A DNA stretch of 29,906 nt from Ravibacter sp964559125 (GCA_964559125.1 CAZLGW010000052.1:1-29906), one strand, 5' to 3'. Counted from the first letter of the stretch, positions 1-8,072 are shown. Numbers and translations are program-made. The notes: a model not told the origin generated them from the sequence alone.

Positions 1-2
1 CG

Positions 3-76
3 TGGTCTCGTAGGGATTCGAACCCCAAACCTTCTGATCCGTAGTCAGATGCTCTATCCAATTGAGCTACGAAACC
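3..76 (-). tRNA. tRNA-Arg (anticodon ACG)
   Basis: Read on the minus strand, the sequence folds as a full cloverleaf. The 7-bp acceptor stem GGTTTCG/CGAGACC (one G-T pair) is followed by discriminator A; the anticodon stem is TCTGA/TCAGA around the loop CTACGGA, giving anticodon ACG; the T arm carries GGTTCGAATCC. ACG is normally edited to ICG and reads CGU/CGC/CGA. CCA is not encoded at the 3' end. The 3' end lies at the very edge of the window, so any integrated element attached there would be out of view. Confidence 0.96.
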
Positions 77-124
77 TTCGTATACCCAAAAAACAGGTGT
101 TGGCACTACCCATTAATTGGACTG

Positions 125-156
125 CAAAAATAGAAAAACAAAGTAGAATCGCCAAA
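125..156 (-). promoter_or_regulatory. Promoter of tRNA-Arg, Bacteroidota type
   Basis: On the minus strand a -33 TTTG (153-156) is followed after exactly 20 bases by a -7 TATTTTTG (125-132), matching the Bacteroidota housekeeping consensus TTTG-N19-21-TAnnTTTG. The -7 box is 48 bases upstream of the mature tRNA 5' end. This is the cleanest promoter in the window. Confidence 0.7.
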
Positions 157-161
157 AAAAA

Positions 162-800
162 TCATAAAAATAAGAACCCTCCTGCTCCGCATACCAGTAA
201 TCCGAGCAGGAAACCGGCAAGTACTTCATTCATTGTATGCGCATTAAGCTGCAGCCGGGAAGCTGCCACCCATCCTGAAATAATCAGCGCCAGAAGAAAT
301 GGGGAGAGGAGCGAAGAATCCTCCATCTTTAACAGGGCTGCCATTAAAAACCCGGTGACCCCACCTGTTCCCGTCATGTGTGCGCTGATCTGCCAGAAAA
401 AACTTATAATTCCTACCAGGAAAATGGAAACGGTGATACTCCCCAGCACTACCCTCAAAACCGGCGCAATTTCATCTACCTGGGTAAACCTCCATCCGAA
501 AAAATAAGTGGCGGCCAGGTACACCACAACCGTCATCCAGAAAGGATATTTCCTGTCCTCCAGCTTTCTCAGGGTGATATCCTCCACAAATTTTAACTGC
601 ACCATCCCGTATACTCCCAGAACCGGGATAATAAAAGTATAAATACAGACGACCAGAAGCAGTATTCCCCGGGAAGTATGCGGCAGCAGGTCGACACCGG
701 TTCCGTATGGTGCGAAAAAAAACAATATACCGAGCAGGTAGGTGGGCATGAGCAGCGGGTGAAAAAGATAAGACAACAGCTTTGCTACCGGCGTATTCAC
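162..800 (-). CDS. PAP2-like integral membrane protein (degenerate phosphatase motif)
   Basis: A 212-residue protein with about six hydrophobic segments (roughly 11-30, 45-67, 88-105, 114-137, 163-181, 192-212). The second half carries a relic of the PAP2 (type 2 phosphatidic acid phosphatase) signature: SAHMTG at 139-144 in place of PSGH, then SR at 181-182 with H188 and E192, where the family has SR-x5-H-x3-D. The last acidic residue is therefore Glu and the first KxxxxxxRP block is not clear. Either this is a divergent lipid/undecaprenyl phosphatase or an inactive relative. It sits between tRNA-Arg and the divergent asnS; no operon partner is visible. The start at 800 gives a natural membrane-protein N terminus. 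Confidence 0.7.
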   Translation of the reverse strand: MNTPVAKLLSYLFHPLLMPTYLLGILFFFAPYGTGVDLLPHTSRGILLLVVCIYTFIIPVLGVYGMVQLKFVEDITLRKLEDRKYPFWMTVVVYLAATYFFGWRFTQVDEIAPVLRVVLGSITVSIFLVGIISFFWQISAHMTGTGGVTGFLMAALLKMEDSSLLSPFLLALIISGWVAASRLQLNAHTMNEVLAGFLLGLLVCGAGGFLFL

Positions 801-956
801 TTTATCGGGGATGATTTTTTAATAATGTTCTCTAAAACGAACCAAATATCAGTATATCTGTCCGCAAGACAAGCATACCGGCTGCTTTTTACATCCGGCT
901 GCCTTATCTGCCCAATAATCCGTTTGCCGATCCGTGGCAATCCGGAGTTGAATGCG

Positions 957-964
957 TATTTTTG
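957..964 (+). promoter_or_regulatory. Candidate -7 box for asnS
   Basis: TATTTTTG matches TAnnTTTG perfectly and lies 57 bases before the asnS ATG, in the 221-bp gap between divergent genes. The -33 position at normal spacing is poor (GTGG at 934-937), so only the -7 half is convincing. Confidence 0.4.
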
Positions 965-1021
965 CCACCTGACCTCGTCGACTGCTATTTTATTGCGAGG
1001 TGTTATTAATCTACTTAGTTT

Positions 1022-2458
1022 ATGTCAAGGTTACAGATCAAGGATTTACTAAGGCTTGAGCCATCAGAACAAACCGTAACAGTAAAAGGCTGGGTACGCA
1101 CAAAGAGAGAGAGTAAAAACGCTGTTTTCATTTCTCTGAATGACGGGTCGACCATTCACAATATTCAGGCTGTCGCCGAGCCGGGCCAGCTTCCCGAAGC
1201 TACTCTGCGGCTTTGTACTACGGGAGCATGCCTCAAAGTTACCGGCGCCCTGATCCCTTCGCTTGGGTCCGGTCAGTCGGTCGAGATCAGGATTTCGGAG
1301 GTGCATGTCTACGGGGCCGCCGACCCGGAGGAGTACCCGTTGCAACCAAAGAAACATTCACTGGAGTTCCTGAGGGAAATCGGGCATCTCAGGCCGAGGA
1401 CCAACACATTCTCTGCAATCCTCAGGATCAGGCATACGCTCGCCTATGCGGTTCATAAATTTTACAACGACAACGGGTTCTTCTACCTTCACACACCTAT
1501 CATAACGGCTTCCGATGCGGAAGGGGCCGGCGAGATGTTCCGCGTCACTACGCTCGATGCGGTCAACCCACCACGTAAAGAGGATGGAAGCGTCGATTTT
1601 TCGCAAGATTTTTTTGGCAGGGAGGCCAACCTCACTGTATCCGGGCAGCTTGAAGGAGAGCTGGGAGCTCTGGCACTTTCCAAGATATATACTTTCGGCC
1701 CCACTTTCCGGGCTGAAAATTCGAACACGACAAGGCACCTGGCCGAGTTCTGGATGATAGAACCGGAAATGGCTTTTTACGAGCTCGACGACAACATGGA
1801 CCTGGCAGAGGAATTTGTCAAGTACGTGATAGGCTATGCCATGGAAAACTGTAAGGACGACCTCGATTTCCTGGAAAAAAGACAGCTCGAAGAAGAGAAG
1901 AACAAGCCTCAGAACGAGCGATCCCTCCCTCTGCGTGAGAAGCTGAATTTCATCGTGGCTCAGCCCTTTGAAAGACTTACCTATACTGAAGCCGTCGACA
2001 TTCTGCTCAGATCAAAGCCTCATAAAGAGAAGAAGTTCCAGTTTCCTGTTGAATGGGGCATCGACCTTCAGAGTGAGCATGAGCGGTATCTCGTAGAAAA
2101 ACACTTCAAAAAACCAGTTATTCTTACCAACTATCCTAAGGAAATCAAGTCCTTTTACATGAAGCTCAATGAAGACGGTAAAACCGTGAGGGCTATGGAC
2201 GTGCTTTTCCCGGGTATAGGTGAAATCATCGGGGGAAGCCAGCGGGAAGAAGACTATGATAAACTCCTGAGCCGGATTAAAGAAATCGGGATAGATCCTG
2301 AAAACCTGTGGTGGTTCCTCGAAACACGCAAATTCGGCACGGCGCCACATTCGGGCTTCGGATTGGGATTTGAGCGGCTCGTACTATTTGTAACCGGTAT
2401 GTCCAATATCAGGGATGTTATACCCTTCCCCCGGTATCCGAAGAGTGCTGATTTCTGA
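1022..2458 (+). CDS. asnS: Asparaginyl-tRNA synthetase
   Basis: A 478-residue class IIb aminoacyl-tRNA synthetase that charges tRNA-Asn with asparagine in the cytoplasm. The N-terminal OB-fold anticodon-binding domain starts with VKGWVRTKR (21-29). The catalytic domain shows class II motif 2 around FRAENSNTTRHLAEFW (229-244) and motif 3 GFGLGFERL near 445-453, followed by the GMSNIRDVIPFPR ending typical of AsnRS rather than AspRS. The length is usual for bacterial AsnRS. It is convergent with the beta-helix gene, with only seven bases between the stops. The ATG at 1022 gives a complete N terminus. Confidence 0.97.
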   Translation: MSRLQIKDLLRLEPSEQTVTVKGWVRTKRESKNAVFISLNDGSTIHNIQAVAEPGQLPEATLRLCTTGACLKVTGALIPSLGSGQSVEIRISEVHVYGAADPEEYPLQPKKHSLEFLREIGHLRPRTNTFSAILRIRHTLAYAVHKFYNDNGFFYLHTPIITASDAEGAGEMFRVTTLDAVNPPRKEDGSVDFSQDFFGREANLTVSGQLEGELGALALSKIYTFGPTFRAENSNTTRHLAEFWMIEPEMAFYELDDNMDLAEEFVKYVIGYAMENCKDDLDFLEKRQLEEEKNKPQNERSLPLREKLNFIVAQPFERLTYTEAVDILLRSKPHKEKKFQFPVEWGIDLQSEHERYLVEKHFKKPVILTNYPKEIKSFYMKLNEDGKTVRAMDVLFPGIGEIIGGSQREEDYDKLLSRIKEIGIDPENLWWFLETRKFGTAPHSGFGLGFERLVLFVTGMSNIRDVIPFPRYPKSADF

Positions 2459-2465
2459 AAAGGGC

Positions 2466-4634
2466 CTAGTGTTTCATCACCTTTAGCATCCTGCCGTTGC
2501 CCGTACCAAGCAGGTAAATGCCGGGTGCGAGATCCCGTATGTCAATAGTGACGGTTTCATTTCCGGCATCTTCCTGTTTCAGCACAGTACCGGCGACATT
2601 GGTAAGGCTGAGCCTGCTTCCAACCGTCGAACGGTCAACCTCGACATTAACATAGTCTTTTGCAGGGTTCGGATATACGCGAAACGCTGCACGAACGCTC
2701 ATTTTAATACTGCGAATAGGGCTATAGGCAAAGGCTTCATCCCGATCAATCATTTTCAGGCGGTAGTAAATGAGCGTGGATAACAGAGAGCCGGCAGTAG
2801 AAAACGAGAAACTATCGCTAAAGGTATATCGGGTGGGGGCATCACTGTTAGCTGCAGCCGGTACCGAACCGATTTTCTCCCAGGTACGGCCGTCGGGGCT
2901 TCTTTCGATCTCAAACCGGTCGCTACCGGATTCGGAGCTGGTACGCCAGTAGAGTTCTGCTGCGCCTTCGGCTGACCGTACCTCGAAAAAGGCAAGTGTT
3001 ACCGGCAGGCCGGTGGCGTTAAACTCGTAGGCCCCCATATCGATCCTGCCGCCGGTAGTGTAGGCATCCACCCGCGGGTTACCGCCCAGGGCCCTGTCGC
3101 TCTGCAGGTTCCCGCCCGCATCGGTATACGACTGATTATCTCCTTGGTCTACTGCGGGACTTCCTTCAAACAGGCTGTAGTCGTCAGGCTGCCCGCTGAA
3201 CACCGGGGCGGTAGTTATAATATTGTTGCCGTGATTGATTCCCGTGCCGTTTTGCCCCCATATCCAGGTAGCAGGATCTCCCTCCAGCAATGAATAGCTT
3301 ACATAGATTCTGGCGTCTTGGTCCTGAACGACATCCAAGTTTCTATTACCCAGCGCGGTATTACCCGTCACAATACTGTTTTTCAGCGTGACCTGGCTAT
3401 CCTGATAAATTGACATCCCTCCCCCTTTCAGATCGGCATGATTACCGGCTATCGTTACATTGGTGAGCGTAACCGTAGACCGGCCGATAGCCAAAGCCCC
3501 TCCCGTTGAATTGCTGGGGAGGGGCAAACCCTCGATTGGCTCATCGAAAGCCCTGTTTCCGGCAAACAAGCAATTGACAAACAAGGAAGTAGTATTATCT
3601 AAAAATACCCCGCCATTATCGTTTGAATAATTTCCAATAAATGTACTGTTGGATACCCGGAGCCCCCCTTGTGTGATGGTCATTGCTCCTACCGATGATC
3701 TTGCCATATTATCCTGGAAGGTGCAATTGTGAATAGTACCAGAGGTTGCAAGATTCCATACTGCCCCTGAACTGCGGGCGGTATTATTTGAAAACACGCA
3801 GTTTGTGATAGTCAGGAAGGCACCCTGGGTGGAACTACTATTAAACACCGCTCCGGCAAAAATTGCTTTATTATTGGTAAATACGCAATCCGACATCACA
3901 GGTTCGCTATTTATATTGGCTATTGCTCCACCGAATCCGTCAAACGTAATGGGCGGAGCCAGCGTCGGCCCTGCCTGGTTATTGGTAAAGGTACACCGGC
4001 TAATGAAAGGCGAACTACTGACATTTTGCATTCCTGCCCCCCATGAGTGATAAAAATTTTGACCGCCTACCTGTATAGCAGAAAAATTCTGAAAAGCCTG
4101 GGCATATCCCCTGCTTACGGTGAAACCGCTTAATTCAGCAGCCCCAACGTCGCCGGCACTGACCAGCACGTGGCAGGCATCGTTATTGCCGGGGGTACTA
4201 TTTCCGTCCAGGTCCCCACTTAAAACCGTAGAATTGGCGTCAATGTCCCGCTGGCTCTCTGAAGCTTCTCCCCCGGAAAATCCGCCCAGCAGCCTGACGT
4301 TCTTTACCATCAGGAAAGTATTGTTGTATCCGTCCGGGTTTCCGAAATTTCCGTCTTCCGGGCTGTACTTTGGCGTGTAAGTCCCCTTTGCCACCCAGAT
4401 ATGAAGCACATTGCTTTCCCATGAAGCCTTGTTCTGGTTCGCCCATTTCAGCGCGTCGGCCAGCTCGGGGATCGCGTTGGCCCAGGAATTGCCGGAGCCG
4501 GCCCCGCCCTGGACACTTTTATTAACATAAAGAACATTACTGGATGAGGGCTCTATCTGCTGGCCATAGCACAAATAAGGCGGCAAAAAGAGCATGACAA
4601 GTAATCTTAACTTTATCATAACTGCTTTTTTCAT
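2466..4634 (-). CDS. Secreted parallel beta-helix protein with T9SS type A sorting domain
   Basis: About 722 residues from the chosen start at 4634, where MKKAVMIKLRL begins a signal peptide ending near CYGQ; an upstream in-frame ATG at 4697 would put 21 charged residues in front of it and is less likely. The middle has many short repeats of the right-handed beta-helix kind (NCxFxxN, SxFxxN) and ends with the choice-of-anchor Q pattern (SPAVDQG...GRIDMGAYEF). A fibronectin-like module (LYWRTSSESGSDRFEIERS) follows, then the C-terminal sorting domain beginning FRVYPNPAKDYVNVEV. Such proteins cross the outer membrane by type IX secretion and are anchored or released; the helix may bind or cleave a polysaccharide or act as an adhesin. 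No catalytic residues can be assigned. It is a lone gene. Confidence 0.9.
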   Translation of the reverse strand: MKKAVMIKLRLLVMLFLPPYLCYGQQIEPSSSNVLYVNKSVQGGAGSGNSWANAIPELADALKWANQNKASWESNVLHIWVAKGTYTPKYSPEDGNFGNPDGYNNTFLMVKNVRLLGGFSGGEASESQRDIDANSTVLSGDLDGNSTPGNNDACHVLVSAGDVGAAELSGFTVSRGYAQAFQNFSAIQVGGQNFYHSWGAGMQNVSSSPFISRCTFTNNQAGPTLAPPITFDGFGGAIANINSEPVMSDCVFTNNKAIFAGAVFNSSSTQGAFLTITNCVFSNNTARSSGAVWNLATSGTIHNCTFQDNMARSSVGAMTITQGGLRVSNSTFIGNYSNDNGGVFLDNTTSLFVNCLFAGNRAFDEPIEGLPLPSNSTGGALAIGRSTVTLTNVTIAGNHADLKGGGMSIYQDSQVTLKNSIVTGNTALGNRNLDVVQDQDARIYVSYSLLEGDPATWIWGQNGTGINHGNNIITTAPVFSGQPDDYSLFEGSPAVDQGDNQSYTDAGGNLQSDRALGGNPRVDAYTTGGRIDMGAYEFNATGLPVTLAFFEVRSAEGAAELYWRTSSESGSDRFEIERSPDGRTWEKIGSVPAAANSDAPTRYTFSDSFSFSTAGSLLSTLIYYRLKMIDRDEAFAYSPIRSIKMSVRAAFRVYPNPAKDYVNVEVDRSTVGSRLSLTNVAGTVLKQEDAGNETVTIDIRDLAPGIYLLGTGNGRMLKVMKH

Positions 4635-4807
4635 ACGAAGAGATCTGAACTGACAGGCCACTTCCGCACCATCCGGCCGTGTACGCTGTAATTTCAAAAA
4701 AGAAAAGAGTTTTTTCTGCTCAAACTACCGTGCAAAAGCGTTACTATTGTTAAAACATGCCCAAACAAATCGAGTAGGAAGTAGGGGTTTCCCATGCCTG
4801 GCGCACG

Positions 4808-4847
4808 AAAAAGGGTCGGGTCGCCATGGCGACCCGACCCTTTTTTT
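4808..4847 (-). terminator. Rho-independent terminator downstream of degP (bidirectional form)
   Basis: A perfect palindrome of 38 bp (4808-4845) centred on CCATGG, GC-rich inside and flanked by A-run and T-run (five A on the left, seven T on the right). It lies 22 bases past the protease stop codon on the minus strand. The symmetric A/T flanks would also stop transcription arriving from the left. Confidence 0.85.
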
Positions 4848-4869
4848 AACAGATATAGGAATGCCCGGC

Positions 4870-6405
4870 TTACAGCCTGAATCCGAAGCTGTAAACATCA
4901 TAAGGTGCATCCAGCTCGAGTCCTTCGAACTGTACCATCGAGTCTGCCTTATCAGCCAGTTCCTTTTCCAGCTCCTTAACCGAAGTTACCGCCTTACCAT
5001 TTATTTTAGTGACGATAAAGCCGGGCCCTACTCCTACTCTGGCCAATTTACCGCCCTGTACATCGGTAACTTTCACTCCGCCTTTTATATTGTAGCGTTC
5101 AAGCTTCTTTTTCTCGGCATCGGTCAGGTTAGAGAATTGTGCGCCTAAAGCCTCCAGGGCCAGCGCCGATTCATCTCTTTTGATAACTCCTGAACCACCG
5201 TCACGGTTTTTAAGCGTTACATTGAAATCCCTTTCCTTGCCATCGCGGTTTACAGTTACAGCAACTTTGTCGCCGGGCCGTAGAAGCCCCACAGTCTGGG
5301 TCAGCTCAGGAGTAGAGCTGATCTTTTTGCCGTTGATCTTCACAATCACGTCACCCGGCTTAATGCCTGCCTCGCCTGCAGCGCTGCTGTTCTCGGCAAG
5401 CTCCCTCACAAAAATCCCCTGTGAAACCTTCAGATCCTTTTCATCTGCAAGTTTGCTATCTACCTCCTGCATCACGATACCCAGATATCCACGCTGCGCG
5501 TTACCGAATTTGATCAGATCGGTAGATACTTTTTTCACAATACTGGAAGGCACCGCGAAAGCGTATCCGGCATAGCTTCCTGTCGGACTGGCAATAGCGG
5601 TATTGATCCCCACCAGCTCTCCTTTCAGGTTCACCAGGGCGCCGCCGCTATTCCCCGGGTTAACTACAGCATCGGTCTGGATAAACGACTCTATGGCGTC
5701 ATTAAACTGCTGCGTATTCTGTCCGCGGCCCCGCTGGCGGTTCTGAGATGAGCCTATAATACCCAGTCCCCGGCCTTTGGCGCTTACTATCCCCGCGGTA
5801 ACGGTCGACTCCAGGTTAAACGGGTTACCCACTGCCACTACCCATTCTCCTACCCGGATCGCATCCGAGTCGCCAAACGTAATGGAAGGCAGGTTTTTCG
5901 ACTCTACTTTAATAACTGCTATATCCGTCGACGGATCAGTCCCGATCAGCTTGGCTTTAAGCTTCGACTTATCGTGCAATGTAACCTCAATTTCGGTTGC
6001 GCCTTCTATGACGTGGTTGTTGGTTACGATATACCCGTCGTTAGTGATAATCACACCTGACCCGGTACCTTCGGACCTTCTCGGAGCCTGCTCAAAACCT
6101 CCCATACCATCACCAAAAAAGTCAAACAGGTCGAAGGGAGAGGTGGGGCGCCTCGCACTTTGCTGCCTCATCGAGGTCGACCTTATATGGACTACGACCG
6201 GCGTGGACGTTTCCGCAGCCACCGTAAAATCGACAGGGCCGGGTGCAATCACTCCGCCGGAAGTAAAACGGGCCAGGGGCTGGTCGGAAGCTTCTTTCAG
6301 GATCACCTCTTTTGCATCATCCTGAATAAAGAATTTATATCCGGCCAGGGTTGTGGCGCCCGAAAGAAAACCCACCAGAGCGAGTACTTTCCAATTATAT
6401 TTCAT
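4870..6405 (-). CDS. Periplasmic Do/DegP (HtrA) serine protease
   Basis: A 511-residue envelope quality-control protease. An N-terminal hydrophobic segment (about 6-26) acts as signal or anchor. The trypsin-like domain has the triad His131 (TNNHVIEGA), Asp161 (STDIAVIK) and Ser253 (NPGNSGGAL), with the long glycine/glutamine-rich loop at 213-233 (GLGIIGSSQNRQRGRGQ) that in DegP family members controls oligomerisation. Two PDZ domains follow, about 303-400 (with RGYLGI at its start) and 412-495. It degrades misfolded envelope proteins and may act as chaperone. It is a single gene followed by a strong terminator; the next gene upstream, hsp20, is also a protein-quality gene but has its own terminator. 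Confidence 0.95.
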   Translation of the reverse strand: MKYNWKVLALVGFLSGATTLAGYKFFIQDDAKEVILKEASDQPLARFTSGGVIAPGPVDFTVAAETSTPVVVHIRSTSMRQQSARRPTSPFDLFDFFGDGMGGFEQAPRRSEGTGSGVIITNDGYIVTNNHVIEGATEIEVTLHDKSKLKAKLIGTDPSTDIAVIKVESKNLPSITFGDSDAIRVGEWVVAVGNPFNLESTVTAGIVSAKGRGLGIIGSSQNRQRGRGQNTQQFNDAIESFIQTDAVVNPGNSGGALVNLKGELVGINTAIASPTGSYAGYAFAVPSSIVKKVSTDLIKFGNAQRGYLGIVMQEVDSKLADEKDLKVSQGIFVRELAENSSAAGEAGIKPGDVIVKINGKKISSTPELTQTVGLLRPGDKVAVTVNRDGKERDFNVTLKNRDGGSGVIKRDESALALEALGAQFSNLTDAEKKKLERYNIKGGVKVTDVQGGKLARVGVGPGFIVTKINGKAVTSVKELEKELADKADSMVQFEGLELDAPYDVYSFGFRL

Positions 6406-6418
6406 TGTTACAAAAAGG

Positions 6419-6433
6419 GTTAAACTTTTTAAC
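6419..6433. promoter_or_regulatory. Inverted repeat GTTAAA-N3-TTTAAC just upstream of the protease start
   Basis: A perfect 6-bp inverted repeat with a 3-base spacer, 13 bases before the protease ATG. Its position fits an operator or a 5'-UTR hairpin, but AT-rich short palindromes arise easily by chance. Confidence 0.25.
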
Positions 6434-6485
6434 AGAACTATCTAAACTAAACTACTAACGTATCTCTTGCTGCCAGGCAATTTTC

Positions 6486-6528
6486 AAAAAAAGAACGTAC
6501 GAAAATAATAAACTATTCCCGTACGTTC
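6486..6528 (-). terminator. Terminator downstream of hsp20
   Basis: On the minus strand a 9-bp stem GAACGTACG/CGTACGTTC (6520-6528 with 6493-6501) encloses an 18-base AT-rich loop and is followed at once by a run of seven T. It is 44 bases past the hsp20 stop. The loop is longer than usual. Confidence 0.7.
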
Positions 6529-6572
6529 CAGTTTTAACATAATTTAACTGAAAGCAAAATTCGCTTCAGACG

Positions 6573-7007
6573 TCAGGCAATCTCTATCTGACGGGGCGAC
6601 GGAGCTGCCGGTAATTCTTTCTTCGGAACCGAGATATTCAGTATCCCGGCCTCATATACTGCCGATATCTTTTCGGCATCAACGGTCTCCGGCAAAGTAA
6701 ACGCACGCTGGAAGGACTGGTAACTGAATTCTTTACGGCTGTATTTTTCGCCCTTTTCTTCCGACTCATTCTTTTTCTCAGCCGAAATAGTCAACCTGTC
6801 CCCGTCCACATCAATCTTAAAATCTTCTTTCTTCAGACCCGGCACAGCCAGTTCTATCCTGAACCCGTTTTCCGATTCTATAACGTTAACTGCCGGCTTG
6901 TTTGTACTATAATCCGGCACAAAGAAATGATCCAGGGTATTTTTTCCAAAAACCGAATCAAAAAGCGTAGGATAATAGCTACCGTTTTTTCTTACTATGG
7001 TACTCAT
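6573..7007 (-). CDS. Small heat shock protein, Hsp20/alpha-crystallin family
   Basis: A 144-residue ATP-independent chaperone that holds unfolding proteins in the cytoplasm. The alpha-crystallin domain spans about 37-132, with FRIELAVPGLKKEDFKI in its first half and the family's closing A/G-x-L strand as GILNISVPK. The C terminus ends QIEIA, which contains the I-x-I motif that docks on a neighbouring dimer for oligomer assembly. Length is normal. The upstream region carries two GACA-N3-TGTC palindromes (7097-7107 and 7138-7148), a likely control site. It has its own terminator and is probably monocistronic. Confidence 0.94.
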   Translation of the reverse strand: MSTIVRKNGSYYPTLFDSVFGKNTLDHFFVPDYSTNKPAVNVIESENGFRIELAVPGLKKEDFKIDVDGDRLTISAEKKNESEEKGEKYSRKEFSYQSFQRAFTLPETVDAEKISAVYEAGILNISVPKKELPAAPSPRQIEIA

Positions 7008-7096
7008 GGCTTAAAATATTTTTAGTGTTTTGGTTTCCAACTCTGTAAACGGTTATTTCAATTGACGTACCAGCACAAAAAAAGACCAAACCAAAA

Positions 7097-7148
7097 GACA
7101 AAATGTCATTAAATACAAGCAAAAAAGAAAAAAACAAGACAATTTGTC
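7097..7148. promoter_or_regulatory. Paired GACA-N3-TGTC palindromes upstream of hsp20
   Basis: Two 11-bp palindromes, GACAAAATGTC (7097-7107) and GACAATTTGTC (7138-7148); the second extends to the 15-bp AAGACAATTTGTCTT (7136-7150). Their centres are 41 bp apart, close to four helical turns, and 95 and 136 bases upstream of the hsp20 ATG. This is not the CIRCE element of HrcA (TTAGCACTC-N9-GAGTGCTAA). I infer a binding site for a dimeric regulator; the regulator is unknown. Confidence 0.45.
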
Positions 7149-7164
7149 TTCTTCCGGTATCTAA

Positions 7165-7204
7165 ACTCTGTGGTCCTCCGTCCCACTCTGCAGCTCTCTG
7201 TGTC
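7165..7204. repeat. Degenerate CTCYGTGG...CTCTGTGTC intergenic repeat, copy 1
   Basis: A 40-base stretch made of CTCTGTGG, TCCTCC, CTCTGCAG and CTCTGTGTC blocks. A related copy lies at 22148-22188. The 304-bp gap 7008-7311 that holds it contains otherwise only the hsp20 control region and a small hairpin after rnc; I see no gene there. See the finding on this repeat. Confidence 0.5.
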
Positions 7205-7286
7205 ACCTGAAACCAAAACTCAGACTTAATTTCCGGAGGCCTCCTGCTTTAGCCGGAGGGTGCAATATTTAATAGGGTATGCACAA

Positions 7287-7303
7287 GACAGAAGGGCTCT
7301 GTC
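7287..7303 (-). terminator. Weak hairpin after rnc
   Basis: A 6-bp stem GACAGA/TCTGTC with a 5-base loop starts nine bases past the rnc stop on the minus strand. There is no real T-tract behind it, so it may be an RNA 3'-end protecting hairpin rather than a terminator. Confidence 0.3.
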
Positions 7304-7311
7304 GTACGTAA

Positions 7312-8067
7312 TCAGATCAGCTCGAGTTTCAGACAAGCCGCCTCGGCAGCAGATTGCTCGGCTTTCTTTTTGGAGTAACCATTCCCTTTTGCAAAGGGCT
7401 CATCATCGACATAAAGCTGCGAAATAAACTCCCGGTGGTGCCAGTTTCCGCGCTCTTCCGTAATCTCAAAACGTATTTCACGGTTTTCTCGCTGACCCCA
7501 CTCGATAATCTGGCTTTTAAAATTGAAGTTATTCTGAACGATGCTGTCGAGGTCGTAGTGAGTCAGCAGGTTACCTATCACAAACTTGCGGGCAAAGGCA
7601 AAACCCTTGTCCATATACACTGCCCCGACAAACGCCTCCAGGGCATCTCCGTATACGGAAGACCTGGGAGACATCCCTTTAAAATTCCCGTCGTATTCTA
7701 TAAATTTATCCAGTCCGAGCTTCCGGGCAATCTGGTTGAGCGACTCCCGGTTTACAATCCTGGACCTGATCTCGGTGAGGAATCCCTCATCCCTGAAGGG
7801 GTACTTGGTAAAAAGAAATTCTGCTACTATCATACCCAGAACCGCATCACCCAGGTATTCAAGCCGTTCATTCGACTCCCTGAATCCTTCTATACTGGTC
7901 TCCTTCGACGCAGAGGTATGCCTGAACGCTAATTGAAAAAGGCTTATGTTTTTTGGGCGCTCCCCGATGATTCCGGCTACAGCCTTTTTTAGCTTTCTTT
8001 CTTCTTCTGAGCTAAGAGACTTAAACAGCGAAATGATCGGCTGAAGCACTTTGTTATTTAACTCCAC
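7312..8067 (-). CDS. rnc: Ribonuclease III
   Basis: A 251-residue double-stranded-RNA endonuclease that processes rRNA precursors and other duplex RNA. The RIIID domain carries the signature NERLEYLGDAVLG (66-78) with Glu70 and Asp74, and the second metal-binding pair Asp141 and Glu144 in YGDALEAFVGAV. A double-stranded RNA-binding domain fills about 182-250, ending KKKAEQSAAEAA. It is the third gene of acpP-fabF-rnc, only five bases after the fabF stop, so it depends on the acpP promoter. This gene order is common in the phylum. All catalytic residues are present. Confidence 0.96.
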   Translation of the reverse strand: MELNNKVLQPIISLFKSLSSEEERKLKKAVAGIIGERPKNISLFQLAFRHTSASKETSIEGFRESNERLEYLGDAVLGMIVAEFLFTKYPFRDEGFLTEIRSRIVNRESLNQIARKLGLDKFIEYDGNFKGMSPRSSVYGDALEAFVGAVYMDKGFAFARKFVIGNLLTHYDLDSIVQNNFNFKSQIIEWGQRENREIRFEITEERGNWHHREFISQLYVDDEPFAKGNGYSKKKAEQSAAEAACLKLELI

Positions 8068-8072
8068 CTACT

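Noticed and set aside
3..76. tRNA-Arg as the attachment site of an integrated element
   Set aside because: Its 3' end is at the window edge and no copy of the 3' end is seen elsewhere in the window, so there is nothing to support it.
49..507. A plus-strand frame of 152 codons at the left end
   Set aside because: It starts inside the tRNA and runs antisense to the PAP2-like gene.
4725..5148. Small frames on both strands around the degP terminator
   Set aside because: They cross the perfect terminator palindrome or the degP coding end; no plausible protein.
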